A stretch of 16,124 nucleotides of DNA from an uncultured Bilophila sp. (GCA_959604115.1 CAUHBW010000034.1:1-16124); one strand, 5' to 3'; shown: positions 7,340-14,327, counted from the stretch's first letter. Program-made: numbers and translations. Notes: generated from the letters alone by a model not told the origin.

Positions 7340-7398
7340 GCCCGGGGGGAATCATTCCCCCCCGGGCAGGTCCGGGCGGCAGCCCGGCCGCCGGAGGC
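7340..7398. terminator. Strong GC hairpin between convergent genes, with repeat core
   Basis: GCCCGGGGGG (7340-7349) and CCCCCCGGGC (7358-7367) form a 10-base-pair stem with an eight-base loop. It lies between the stop codons of the deaminase (7190, +) and the M23 peptidase (7411, -). There is no long U tract, so it is better called a bidirectional barrier or dispersed palindrome than a canonical terminator. The adjoining GGCCGCCGGAGGC (7386-7398) is the inverse copy of 3680-3692, supporting a repeat family. Confidence 0.45.
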
Positions 7399-7410
7399 GT
7401 CGTCCTCCCA

Positions 7411-8808
7411 CTAATCCTCATCCCCGAACCACGCATCCGGGTCGTACCCCGCAAGAGGCTTCCGCCCCCCGAGGTAGCCGTCCACGGCGCTGACCACGGC
7501 CTTGTAGTCCGCCATGCGCCGTTTCTCCAGCCCCCGATCGCGGGGGATGATCAGCTTGTCCGGGTTCACGAACGCTCCGTTTTTGCGGATGCGGAAATCC
7601 AGATGCGGCCCGGTCGCCGTGCCGGTCGCGCCCACATAGCCGATGGTCTGCCCCTGTCGTACCCGTTTGCCGTTCTTCATGGTCTTGGCGAAACGCGACA
7701 TGTGCCCGTACAGGGACTCCAGCCCGTTGTCGTGCCGGATGATGATCTGCTTGCCGTAGCCGCCGGCCCGCCCGATGCTGCTGATGACGCCGTCGCCCAC
7801 CGCCATGATCGGTGTCCCGGTGGGCGCGCCGTAGTCGATGCCCTGATGGGGGCGGACCTTGCCGAAGACGGGGTGCCTGCGGGCCATGCTGTAGCGGGAC
7901 GTCACGCGCAGGAAGGAGAGCGGCGCTTTCAGCAATTCGCGGTGCAGGTTGTCGCCCTGCGCGTCGTAGTAGGTTTCCCGCCCGCGTTCGTTACGGAAAA
8001 GATAGGCGGCATGCGGCTTGTTCCGGTTGGTGAACTTCGCTCCGAGCACGCGCCCGTAACCTTCGAAGGCATCGTGCCGGAAGCGTTTTTCCACCAGCAC
8101 CTCGAAGGCGTCGCCTTTGCGCAGGTCCGAGATGAAGTTGATCTCCGAGGCGAAGACGTGCGCGAGCGCGATGGCGAGGGCCACGTTTTCCCCCTGTTCC
8201 GCAACGGCTTCCGAAAGCGTGGTCTTGATGGTCCCTTTGATCACCGCCAATGAGGTCTTGTAGTCGATTTCCTCAAGGCGCGCCGTGAAACGGTCGTCCT
8301 TTTTCTCAACGACGAGGTATTTTTCCTGATTGATTTCGTACCGGAAGCTCCGGAACGCCTTGGTCCGCGGATCGCGGATCACGATGAAGGGTTGCCCGAA
8401 CCGGACCTTGGTCAGCGTGTATACCGGCTTGGCGGCGGCGAGCAGCTCGGCAAGATCGTTGGCATCCAGCCATTCGCCGAGGATTTTTCCGGCGGTGTCG
8501 CCCTGCTGCACTTCGCTGCGGAGGATTTCGCCCCGTTCGGGGTTCTGTTCCACGGTATAGCGGGGGTTGGCCTCGTAGACGTCGGCTTCCCGATCCGAGG
8601 CGTCGTCAGCCTCGGCGTCCTGCTTTTCCTCGGCGGGCAAATCATCCACGACATGCTCGGGAGAGGGAGAGATGATGTCCTCCACGCCGGAAACCAGCCT
8701 TTCCAGCGGCTCGGGAAGGAACGGTTCCGCGTCGTCGAACCGAAAGAGCAGGGCGAGGCTGAACAGAACAAGGCACAGGGAAATCAGGCTCCACACTATC
8801 CGTCGCAT
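7411..8808 (-). CDS. Membrane-anchored M23-family murein peptidase
   Basis: A 465-residue envelope protein. An N-terminal membrane anchor (residues 4-22) is followed by a low-complexity acidic linker (about 25-85) and a LysM/OapA-like region (about 90-150, with YTLTKVRFGQPF). A second domain of MepM/NlpD-type endopeptidases runs to about residue 290, and the M23 catalytic domain spans 310-420. Metal-site residues are His321 and Asp325 (HQGIDYGA), His369 (YGHMS) and His402, but the usual final HxH reads HLD, with Asp404. Such enzymes cut peptide crossbridges of peptidoglycan for growth or division. The ATG at 8808 was chosen because the anchor begins there; the frame remains open to 8958 but that stretch is Arg-rich without protein character. 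No clear ribosome site. Confidence 0.87.
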   Translation of the reverse strand: MRRIVWSLISLCLVLFSLALLFRFDDAEPFLPEPLERLVSGVEDIISPSPEHVVDDLPAEEKQDAEADDASDREADVYEANPRYTVEQNPERGEILRSEVQQGDTAGKILGEWLDANDLAELLAAAKPVYTLTKVRFGQPFIVIRDPRTKAFRSFRYEINQEKYLVVEKKDDRFTARLEEIDYKTSLAVIKGTIKTTLSEAVAEQGENVALAIALAHVFASEINFISDLRKGDAFEVLVEKRFRHDAFEGYGRVLGAKFTNRNKPHAAYLFRNERGRETYYDAQGDNLHRELLKAPLSFLRVTSRYSMARRHPVFGKVRPHQGIDYGAPTGTPIMAVGDGVISSIGRAGGYGKQIIIRHDNGLESLYGHMSRFAKTMKNGKRVRQGQTIGYVGATGTATGPHLDFRIRKNGAFVNPDKLIIPRDRGLEKRRMADYKAVVSAVDGYLGGRKPLAGYDPDAWFGDED

Positions 8809-9221
8809 GATCGTTGAAACTCGTTGTAAGAAGGTTGCGCGGAACGGCGGACGCCGCAGCGCGGAAACCCGCCTCATACCGCATTCGGCGCGAACACCCC
8901 ATCGTTTTTTCGTCAAAATATTTTGACGGCGAACCGGATATGCGTAACGATTCTTCACTCATGGAAAAGGGCAACGGCCCGGAAAGCCTTTCCCGGAGAG
9001 CGCGGGGCCGGAATGCAGGCCGGAAAGAGGTGCGGAACTTTGCTGACGCGGCATGAGGAAAAGCCGTGTGGGGCAAAGTGGGCGATGGGGGCATGCCGCA
9101 TGTTTTGGGTATGGGCGGGAAAACCCCAAACGGGGTACTTTATAATATAGTATATATACAGGCTTTTTATATGAACAAGGCCGCGTGCGACATTTTTTTG
9201 CGCGCTTCCGCAAAAAAACGC
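8809..9221. promoter_or_regulatory. Upstream region of the M23 gene with perfect palindrome and AT block
   Basis: No gene is supported. It contains a perfect 18-base palindrome CGTCAAAATATTTTGACG (8911-8928), a plausible dimeric-regulator operator about 100 bases upstream of the peptidase start. An AT-only block (9140-9158) lies inside a possible minus-strand promoter: TTGTTC (9173-9178), 16 bases, TATATA (9151-9156). This would give a leader of over 300 bases for the peptidase gene, so the promoter call is tentative. Confidence 0.35.
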
Positions 9222-9250
9222 TTGCCAAGCATCCCCGTTTTCGCTAGAAC
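9222..9250 (+). promoter_or_regulatory. Promoter of tRNA-Leu
   Basis: TTGCCA (9222-9227), a 17-base spacer and TAGAAC (9245-9250). The predicted transcription start near 9257 is only a few bases before the mature tRNA 5' end at 9260, as expected for a short stable-RNA leader. Confidence 0.6.
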
Positions 9251-9259
9251 TCTTCTCGC

Positions 9260-9346
9260 GCCGAAGTGGTGGAATTGGTAGACACGCTAGGTTCAGGGTC
9301 TAGTGGGGGTTCCCCCGTGGGAGTTCAAATCTCCCCTTCGGCACCA
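9260..9346 (+). tRNA. tRNA-Leu (anticodon CAG)
   Basis: An 87-base type II tRNA with encoded CCA. The acceptor arm GCCGAAG (9260-9266) pairs with CTTCGGC (9336-9342), followed by A, then CCA. The D-arm region is GGTGGAATTGGTAGACAC. The anticodon stem CTAGG/TCTAG has one G-T pair, and the loop TTCAGGG places CAG at 9294-9296, reading the leucine codon CTG. The variable arm is long (GGGGGTTCCCCC), diagnostic of Leu/Ser/Tyr. The T loop is GTTCAAATC. Confidence 0.97.
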
Positions 9347-9368
9347 AAAAAGTCCAAAATTGTTCATA

Positions 9369-9411
9369 GAAGACCGGAATCACCAAGAAGTGATTCCGGT
9401 CTTCCTTTTTT
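9369..9411 (+). terminator. Rho-independent terminator of tRNA-Leu
   Basis: A perfect 15-base-pair stem (9369-9383 with 9390-9404), six-base loop, and a run of six T (9406-9411), starting 23 bases after the tRNA. Confidence 0.92.
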
Positions 9412-9424
9412 CAGCGTTGTCATG

Positions 9425-9466
9425 GCGTCCGACCATCATCAGGGATGAGGTCGGGCGCTTTTTTTT
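9425..9466 (+). terminator. Second tandem rho-independent terminator
   Basis: GCGTCCGACC (9425-9434) pairs with GGTCGGGCGC (9449-9458) with one G-T pair. The inner TCATC/GATGA extends the stem, and eight T follow (9459-9466). It backs up the previous terminator and isolates the tRNA from the cluster to the right. Confidence 0.88.
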
Positions 9467-9512
9467 GGGATTTTTCCGGTAACAAACTCAGAGAGCTTTC
9501 TCCGTCTTTTAA

Positions 9513-9555
9513 TGCAAGAATCAGGCAATAAGTTGCAGAAATCAGGTCTGTCGCA
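9513..9555 (+). promoter_or_regulatory. Putative AraC/YqhC-type operator, site 1 (upstream of cupin 1)
   Basis: Direct repeat AATCAGG at 9519-9525 and 9540-9546, 21 bases apart, in the context GCAAGAATCAGGCAATAA. It closely matches sites 2 and 3. A possible -10 (TAAAAA, 9572-9577) starts 32 bases after the second repeat. Assignment to the AraC protein at 14396-15343 is inference. Confidence 0.5.
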
Positions 9556-9660
9556 AGACGTCATGCGCGGGTAAAAAGCAATTCATGAAGGGAACGCACG
9601 GAAGCTCCTTTATAAGCCGCTTGTTTGATGGAAAACCGCTTTTAATCGGAGAAAGTCACT

Positions 9661-10152
9661 ATGAACATGCTTGTTTCGTTAGCATCAACGCTCATCATGC
9701 TTGGCGGAATGTCCATTCTTCATGCCTCCGCTGCGGAATCGAAAGAGGCAATGCAGATCGTTATCCGCAATGAGGAACAAGTTGCGATTCAAGGTACGGA
9801 CAAAATGTTTACCGGTTATGCGCGTATTGATCGCCTGTACCCTGCCAACAACCAAATGCGTTCCAACGGAACCTGCATAACCTTTGAGCCCGGTGCCCGT
9901 ACTCATTGGCATGTTCATCCGGTAGGCCAGGTTCTGATCATCACTTCCGGGCTGGGACGTACCCAGGAATGGGGCAAGCCCGTTCAGGAGATTAGGCCGG
10001 GCGATGTGGTTATCTGTCCGGCGGGAGTAAAGCATTGGCATGGTGCCTCCGCCAACAAATCCATGACCCAGATTGAAATCAATGAGGCTCAAGAGCCCGG
10101 AAAAGTCGTGGAGTGGATGGAACCTGTGAATGATGAACAGTACGGCAAGTGA
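9661..10152 (+). CDS. Exported cupin protein, (R)-mandelonitrile-lyase-like (cupin 1)
   Basis: A 163-residue single-domain cupin. Metal-site residues in the two cupin motifs are His84, His86 and Gln90 (THWHVHPVGQ) and His125 (KHWHG), with RPGDVV and CPAGVKHWHG between. This is the pattern of small bacterial cupins related to the manganese-dependent hydroxynitrile lyases and often found next to carboxymuconolactone-decarboxylase-like proteins. The native reaction is unknown for most; a cyanohydrin substrate here is not implied. The N-terminus is hydrophobic with an ASA cleavage-like site near residue 22-25 but has no basic residue in the n-region, so export is probable rather than certain. An in-frame stop lies just upstream of the ATG, which has a GGAG site. 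It is a paralogue of cupin 2 (12800-13294). Confidence 0.85.
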   Translation: MNMLVSLASTLIMLGGMSILHASAAESKEAMQIVIRNEEQVAIQGTDKMFTGYARIDRLYPANNQMRSNGTCITFEPGARTHWHVHPVGQVLIITSGLGRTQEWGKPVQEIRPGDVVICPAGVKHWHGASANKSMTQIEINEAQEPGKVVEWMEPVNDEQYGK

Positions 10153-10167
10153 CAATCTTGCGTTTAT

Positions 10168-10187
10168 ACAGGGCACAAGCCCTGTTT
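10168..10187 (+). terminator. Weak hairpin after cupin 1
   Basis: ACAGGGC (10168-10174) pairs with GCCCTGT (10179-10185) around an ACAA loop, followed by only TTT. It is 16 bases after the cupin stop; partial read-through into the dehydrogenase is likely. Confidence 0.4.
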
Positions 10188-10331
10188 CGAATACCTTAAG
10201 TACACCCAGGCGAGACCATCAGAAGAATTGTTGCGAAGCTGAAGCCGGTTCTTTTTGAGATGCCCACCTGCGAATATGTGCGGACGGGCGACATTATTGG
10301 AAAATGTATGACCTTAGGAAAGGAGTAACTC

Positions 10332-11489
10332 ATGAAAAGCTTTGAATACCACGTGACGACTGACGTTCTGTTCGGAGTGGGCCAAGAAGCCGCGCTCCCC
10401 GCCAAGCTGAGCGCCTACGGCAAAAAGATTCTGCTGACCTACGGCGGCGGCAGCATCAAAAAAAGCGGCCTTTACGACAACCTCAAGACGCTGCTGAAGG
10501 ATTTTGAAATCTTTGAGCTGGGCGGCGTCGAGCCTAACCCCAAGGTGGAAACCGTCAATAGGGGAGCCGCCATCTGCAAAAAGGAAGGCATCGACATGAT
10601 TCTGGCCGTGGGCGGCGGCAGCACCATCGACTGTTCCAAAGCCATTGCCGCCGCGACTTACTACGAAGGCGACGCTTGGGATATGGTGTTGCATATGGAC
10701 AGGATAACCAAAGCCCTGCCCATTGCCGTGGTGCTGACCATTGCCGCCACCGGCAGTGAAATGGACGCCGTGGCCGTCATTTCCAAACCGGAAACCAACG
10801 AAAAACTGCCGTTCTTTTCTCCGTTTGTCCTGCCCAGGGTGGCCGTGCTCAACCCGGAAAACACTTATACCGTGCCGTCCTTCCAGACGGCTTCCGGTTC
10901 CGCCGACATCATGTCCCACGTCATTGAGAACTACTTTGATCGTGAGCAGGCGTTTGTGCCGGATGCCATCAACGAAGGGCTGCTGCGGGCCGTCATCAAA
11001 TACGCGCCCATCGCCCTGGAAACGCCCTCCGACTATGAGGCAAGGGCGCAACTGATGTGGGCCGCTTCCTTGGCTCTGAACGGTCTGGGGTCCACCGGTA
11101 AGGATTTCGCCTGGAGCTGCCACTACATCGAGCATGAACTCAGCGCTATCTATGACATAACGCATGGGGCCGGGCTTGCCGTACTGACGCCGAAATGGAT
11201 GCGCCACATCCTTTCCGAGTCTACGGTGGACAAGTTCTGCGATTATGCGGTCAATGTCTGGGGGCTTGAACGCGGCGGCGACAAATTCACCTTGGCCAAT
11301 CGGGGCATTGACGCCACGGAAGCCTTTTTCAAAAAAATGGGGCTTCCTTCGTCACTGACCGAGTTCGGCATTGATGACGCCAGCTTTGCGGTTATGGCGG
11401 AAAAGGCCGTGCGTATCGGCGGACTTCAGAACGCCTATGTGCCGCTGTCCGAAGACGATGTCATCAGGATTCTGCGCATGAGCTTGTAG
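10332..11489 (+). CDS. Iron-dependent alcohol dehydrogenase, YqhD/BDH type (aldehyde reductase)
   Basis: A 385-residue cytoplasmic group III alcohol dehydrogenase. The N-terminal half binds NAD(P)H: YGGGSIKKSGLYD (37-49) and AVGGGSTIDCSKA (92-104). ATGSEMDAVAVI (139-150) lies between the domains. The C-terminal metal site uses Asp192 and His196 (SADIMSHVIENYF), His268 (IEHELSA) and His278 (DITHGAGLAVLTP). Full length and these motifs match clostridial butanol dehydrogenases and E. coli YqhD, which reduces toxic short aldehydes such as glyoxal, acrolein and lipid-peroxidation products using NADPH. An ideal AAGGAG lies six bases before the ATG. In E. coli the YqhD gene is activated by YqhC, and a YqhC-like regulator is present here at 14396-15343. 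Cofactor preference is not certain. Confidence 0.93.
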   Translation: MKSFEYHVTTDVLFGVGQEAALPAKLSAYGKKILLTYGGGSIKKSGLYDNLKTLLKDFEIFELGGVEPNPKVETVNRGAAICKKEGIDMILAVGGGSTIDCSKAIAAATYYEGDAWDMVLHMDRITKALPIAVVLTIAATGSEMDAVAVISKPETNEKLPFFSPFVLPRVAVLNPENTYTVPSFQTASGSADIMSHVIENYFDREQAFVPDAINEGLLRAVIKYAPIALETPSDYEARAQLMWAASLALNGLGSTGKDFAWSCHYIEHELSAIYDITHGAGLAVLTPKWMRHILSESTVDKFCDYAVNVWGLERGGDKFTLANRGIDATEAFFKKMGLPSSLTEFGIDDASFAVMAEKAVRIGGLQNAYVPLSEDDVIRILRMSL

Positions 11490-11510
11490 TACGCGCCGAC
11501 TTGACCGCGA

Positions 11511-11545
11511 AAAGGTTCCGGGGATGCCGTCTCCGGAACCTTTTT
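11511..11545 (+). terminator. Rho-independent terminator of the dehydrogenase gene
   Basis: AAAGGTTCCGG (11511-11521) pairs with CCGGAACCTTT (11533-11543), 11-base loop, with five T at 11541-11545. It starts 22 bases after the stop codon and directly precedes operator site 2. Confidence 0.88.
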
Positions 11546-11548
11546 GTT

Positions 11549-11588
11549 TGCAAGGATCAGGCAATAAAGGGACGGATTTGTATCTACC
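11549..11588 (+). promoter_or_regulatory. Putative AraC/YqhC-type operator, site 2 (upstream of the flavoprotein)
   Basis: GCAAGGATCAGGCAATAA is nearly identical to site 1. Half-sites GATCAG (11555) and GATTTG (11575) are 20 bases apart, then TCTACC as in site 3. A possible -10 (TATTCT, 11607-11612) starts 32 bases after the second half-site, the same distance as at site 1. Confidence 0.5.
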
Positions 11589-11717
11589 CTTGCCCTGCTG
11601 GCGGCGTATTCTATGACATAGCTGATGGGGTGGTTCCGATGGCGGGCATCGGCCTGACAAACGCAATCTCCGTCGCACTACAGGCAAAAAAACAACTGAG
11701 GAACAAGGAGCAAGAGA

Positions 11718-12422
11718 ATGTCCGACATGAACGATGCGAACTCGAATGCGGTTGCAAAGGGCGAACAGCCCGCTTTAACGCGCCGCCATCTTCTGAAAGT
11801 GGCCGGGGGAGCGCTGGCTTTCGGCATTGCCTCCCGACTGGTTTCGCCCGCCGATATTTTGGCGGCCGACAGTGAAGGGAAGACCATGAAAATAGTCATG
11901 CTCACCGGAAGCCCTCATCGGAAGGGGACCTCAGCGTTGCTGGCTGACGAATTCATAGCCGGGGCGACCGCCAAAGGCCACTCCGTGGTCCGCTTTGACG
12001 CGGCGTTTGAGAAAGTAGGCCCCTGTCAGGCCTGTTATTACTGTGACAAGCATAATGGAGAATGCATCCAGAAAGACGCCATGCGGAAAATTCTGCCGGA
12101 AATCCTGTCGGCGGATATGATCGTGCTCGTCACGCCTCTGTATTACTTCCAGATGACCGCACAACTGAAAACCGTTCTGGATCGCCTGATGCCGCAGCGC
12201 GCGGCACTGCGTAAGCATCCCATGAAATCCGCCATGCTCGTCACCTGCGGCAGCAATACGAACTGGAACATGGACGCCATTATGGCCCACTACAAAGTGC
12301 TGCAACAGTACCTGCCGTGGGAGGATCAGGGCGTGGTGCTCGCCAGAAACGTATTCGCCCGCAAAGACATTGAAGGAACCGCGTTCCCCGCCGAGGCCAA
12401 TACGCTGGGCGCAAACCTGTAG
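11718..12422 (+). CDS. Tat-exported FMN flavoprotein, NADPH-dependent FMN reductase family with four-Cys motif
   Basis: A 234-residue protein. Residues 21-27 (TRRHLLK) form a twin-arginine motif, followed by a hydrophobic stretch and an AAD cleavage-like site near residue 50. The mature part starts with a flavodoxin-like strand and phosphate loop, MKIVMLTGSPHRKGTSALL (57-75). Cys103, Cys106, Cys109 and Cys116 form a compact C-x2-C-x2-C-x6-C pattern as in iron-sulfur flavoproteins, where it binds a 4Fe-4S cluster. The later VTPLYYFQMTAQLK completes the FMN site. Tat export fits a protein folded with its cofactor in the cytoplasm. An AAGGAG site precedes the ATG. It probably reduces a quinone- or nitro-like substrate, but that is inference. 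It is followed closely by the tautomerase gene. Confidence 0.88.
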   Translation: MSDMNDANSNAVAKGEQPALTRRHLLKVAGGALAFGIASRLVSPADILAADSEGKTMKIVMLTGSPHRKGTSALLADEFIAGATAKGHSVVRFDAAFEKVGPCQACYYCDKHNGECIQKDAMRKILPEILSADMIVLVTPLYYFQMTAQLKTVLDRLMPQRAALRKHPMKSAMLVTCGSNTNWNMDAIMAHYKVLQQYLPWEDQGVVLARNVFARKDIEGTAFPAEANTLGANL

Positions 12423-12454
12423 TCTCTTCAACCTCACCCTGAAAAGGAGGCGCT

Positions 12455-12658
12455 ATGCCGGTCATTACTTTGGAAACGGCTTCGTTGAATACAGAGCAAA
12501 AAAAGTTGCTGGTTTCGGAGTTTACCGAATCCGCCGCCCGGATTACGGGCATCCCGAAAGAATCCTTCTACGTGTTCCTCAAAGAGAACAATGCGGACAA
12601 CGTGGGTGTGGGAGGGGAACTGCTCTCCGAAAAAAAAGCCCGTGAGCGTACCATGTAA
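12455..12658 (+). CDS. 4-oxalocrotonate tautomerase-like protein
   Basis: A 67-residue protein starting MPVITLETASL; after removal of Met the N-terminal Pro acts as general base in this superfamily. The segment FYVFLKENNADNVGVGGELLSEK is typical of small 4-OT-like tautomerases, and the length matches the 60-75 residue subunits that form hexamers. Family reactions are keto-enol tautomerisation of 2-oxo acids or hydration of unsaturated acids; the substrate here is unknown. AAGGAGG sits four bases before the ATG. It lies 32 bases after the flavoprotein gene, surely in the same operon. No signal peptide, so it is cytoplasmic, in contrast to most of its neighbours. Confidence 0.9.
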   Translation: MPVITLETASLNTEQKKLLVSEFTESAARITGIPKESFYVFLKENNADNVGVGGELLSEKKARERTM

Positions 12659-12694
12659 CGCCAAGCCGCTTCGGCCCGGAGTGAACGCCGCGAC

Positions 12695-12735
12695 TTGAAA
12701 GATTTAGGCAAAAAATTGCCGGATACGTCTCTACC
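12695..12735 (+). promoter_or_regulatory. Putative AraC/YqhC-type operator, site 3 (upstream of cupin 2)
   Basis: GATTTAGGCAAAAAATTGCC aligns with sites 1 and 2. Half-sites GATTTAGG (12701) and GATACG (12722) are 21 bases apart, and GTCTCTACC follows, like GTATCTACC in site 2. Downstream promoter boxes are not clear. Confidence 0.45.
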
Positions 12736-12799
12736 GGCAGGCATACCCGCACAGGAACGCGCTTCTTGACACAACATCATCATATAAAGGACGGATAAC

Positions 12800-13294
12800 A
12801 TGAAACGAATCGCCGCAATGCTGATGGCTTTTGCCCTGACGGTTTCCACCGGTCTTTCCATCAATGCCGTGGCCGCCGAACAAGACAAAGCCGAACAGGT
12901 CATCTACCGCGCAGGAACCCAAACCCCTCTCAAGGGCGCACCGAACATTTTTACCGGCAATGTGCGGGTGGACCCCTGGTATCCGGTCGGCAACGGCATG
13001 CGTTCCGTGGGGGCCAGCGTGACGTTCGAGCCGGGTGCCCGTTCCAACTGGCATACCCATCCCGTGGGACAGGCGCTCATTGTGACTTCCGGCGTAGGAT
13101 TAACCCAGGAATGGGGCAAGCCGATTCAGGAAATCCGCCCCGGTGACGTCATCGTCTGCCCTGCGGGGGTGAAGCACTGGCATGGAGCCACCCCCAACAG
13201 TTCGATGACGCATATCTCCATCGCCGAGGACAAGGACGGCGTATGCGTCGAGTGGCTGGAAAAAGTCACGGACGAACAATACGGCGGCAAGTAG
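12800..13294 (+). CDS. Exported cupin protein, (R)-mandelonitrile-lyase-like (cupin 2)
   Basis: A 164-residue cupin, clearly paralogous to cupin 1: both share the MRS...FEPGAR, WHxHPVGQ, QEWGKP(I/V)QEIRPGDV and CPAGVKHWHGA blocks and end in DEQYG. Metal residues are His85, His87, Gln91 and His126. Unlike cupin 1 it has a textbook signal peptide (MKRIAAMLMAFALTVSTGLSINAVAA, basic n-region), so it is periplasmic. AAGGACGG lies upstream of the ATG. Its codons are more GC-rich than those of cupin 1, so this is not a recent duplication. It is followed by the exported CMD-like gene 90 bases on, probably in one transcript. Confidence 0.9.
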   Translation: MKRIAAMLMAFALTVSTGLSINAVAAEQDKAEQVIYRAGTQTPLKGAPNIFTGNVRVDPWYPVGNGMRSVGASVTFEPGARSNWHTHPVGQALIVTSGVGLTQEWGKPIQEIRPGDVIVCPAGVKHWHGATPNSSMTHISIAEDKDGVCVEWLEKVTDEQYGGK

Positions 13295-13311
13295 AAAAAT
13301 TTCAGGCCAGT

Positions 13312-13341
13312 GGAGCGGAACAACTGCGTTTCGTCCGCTCC
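13312..13341 (+). other. Intercistronic hairpin between cupin 2 and the CMD-like gene
   Basis: GGAGCGGA (13312-13319) pairs with TCCGCTCC (13334-13341) around a 14-base loop. There is no T run, so it is more likely to affect message stability or partial attenuation than to terminate. Confidence 0.4.
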
Positions 13342-13384
13342 GTTGAGTTTGTTGGCAGCAAAAACGCATAAGAGAGAATCGGAT

Positions 13385-14254
13385 ATGCTTATCAGCCTGA
13401 ACAAAATATCCCTTATGGCCTGTTGTGCCGTCTTACTGGGAGGATTGTTGATGCAAGACACTTCATTCGCGGCGCAAACCAAAGAGGTAGCGCCATCGGA
13501 TCGGCCCGCTGTGGCCGAAAAAAATATGAACAGGCTTTTCGGAAGTGCTGAGGACTCGCTGGCAAAGACCGATCCCGATCTCGTGGCCATGAGGGATCGC
13601 CTCCTGTACGGGGAAATTGCGGAGCATGGAAGTTTGAACGACAAACAGCGCGAACTGCTCACACTGGTCGTTCTTACCGTCGCTCAAAGCACGGCTGACA
13701 TAAAAAAGCACGTGGGGGCCGCGCTTCAGGTCGGGGCAAGCCCCGTGGAAATCAAGGAGGCCCTGTACCAGTGCGCTCCGTATATCGGCTTTCCCAAAGT
13801 TGAGGCCGCCATCCGGCAGGTCAACGGCGTGTTTGCCGAAAGGGGGATTGCCCTGCCCCTGGCAAGTCAGGCGACAGTGACGGAGGAAAGTCGTTTTGCG
13901 GACGGGCTGGCGGTGCAGAAATCCACTTTCGGCGACGTCATCGACAGGATGCACGCGGCTGCGCCGGCCGGACAGAAGGAAATCATAGTCAATTATCTCT
14001 CCGCCTTTTGCTTCGGCGACGTCTTCACCCGCAAGGGACTCGACCCCAAGACCAGAGAGCTTCTCATCTTCTCCGCAATCAGCGCGCTCGGCGGGTGCGA
14101 AAGCCAAGTCAAAAGCCATGTGCAGGGCAATATCAATGTGGGCAACAGCAAGCAAAATCTGATTGATGCGCTGGCCCAGAGTCTGCCGTACATTGGATTC
14201 CCGCGCACCCTGAACGCGCTTGCTTGCGTCAATGACGTCATCCCGGAACGGTAA
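13385..14254 (+). CDS. Exported carboxymuconolactone-decarboxylase/AhpD-like protein, two domains
   Basis: A 289-residue protein. A signal peptide covers residues 1-30 (cleavage near TSFAA). Two CMD domains follow, about 60-150 and 180-285, each ending in a similar helix (APYIGFPKVEAAIRQVNG and LPYIGFPRTLNALACVND). The second domain keeps Cys238 and His245 (GGCESQVKSH) of the family's redox/proton-relay motif; the first has lost the cysteine (AQSTADIKKH, His109 kept). No CxxC pair as in AhpD peroxiredoxin-reducing enzymes is present, so a lactone-decarboxylase or other role is open. ATG 13385 was chosen because the signal peptide starts there, with GAGAG upstream; an ATG at 13310 would place charged sequence before it. 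Confidence 0.85.
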   Translation: MLISLNKISLMACCAVLLGGLLMQDTSFAAQTKEVAPSDRPAVAEKNMNRLFGSAEDSLAKTDPDLVAMRDRLLYGEIAEHGSLNDKQRELLTLVVLTVAQSTADIKKHVGAALQVGASPVEIKEALYQCAPYIGFPKVEAAIRQVNGVFAERGIALPLASQATVTEESRFADGLAVQKSTFGDVIDRMHAAAPAGQKEIIVNYLSAFCFGDVFTRKGLDPKTRELLIFSAISALGGCESQVKSHVQGNINVGNSKQNLIDALAQSLPYIGFPRTLNALACVNDVIPER

Positions 14255-14327
14255 TCCGGACAGCCGACTCAGGTTATCCGGCATACACCGTAACGTATCC
14301 ATCTGTTGCGGCTGAGGATGAAGGAAC

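Noticed and set aside
7234..8253. A 339-codon plus-strand open frame
   Set aside because: Antisense to the M23 peptidase and runs through the intergenic hairpin; no ribosome site or motif.
9260..9346. Attachment site duplication at the tRNA-Leu 3' end
   Set aside because: No second copy of the tRNA 3' segment and no integrase in the window.
10314..11207. A 297-codon minus-strand open frame
   Set aside because: Antisense to the dehydrogenase, with Gly/His-rich shadow composition.
12766..12788. TTGACA with TATAAA upstream of cupin 2 as a promoter
   Set aside because: The two boxes are only about 11 bases apart, too close for sigma70, and the second overlaps the ribosome-site region.
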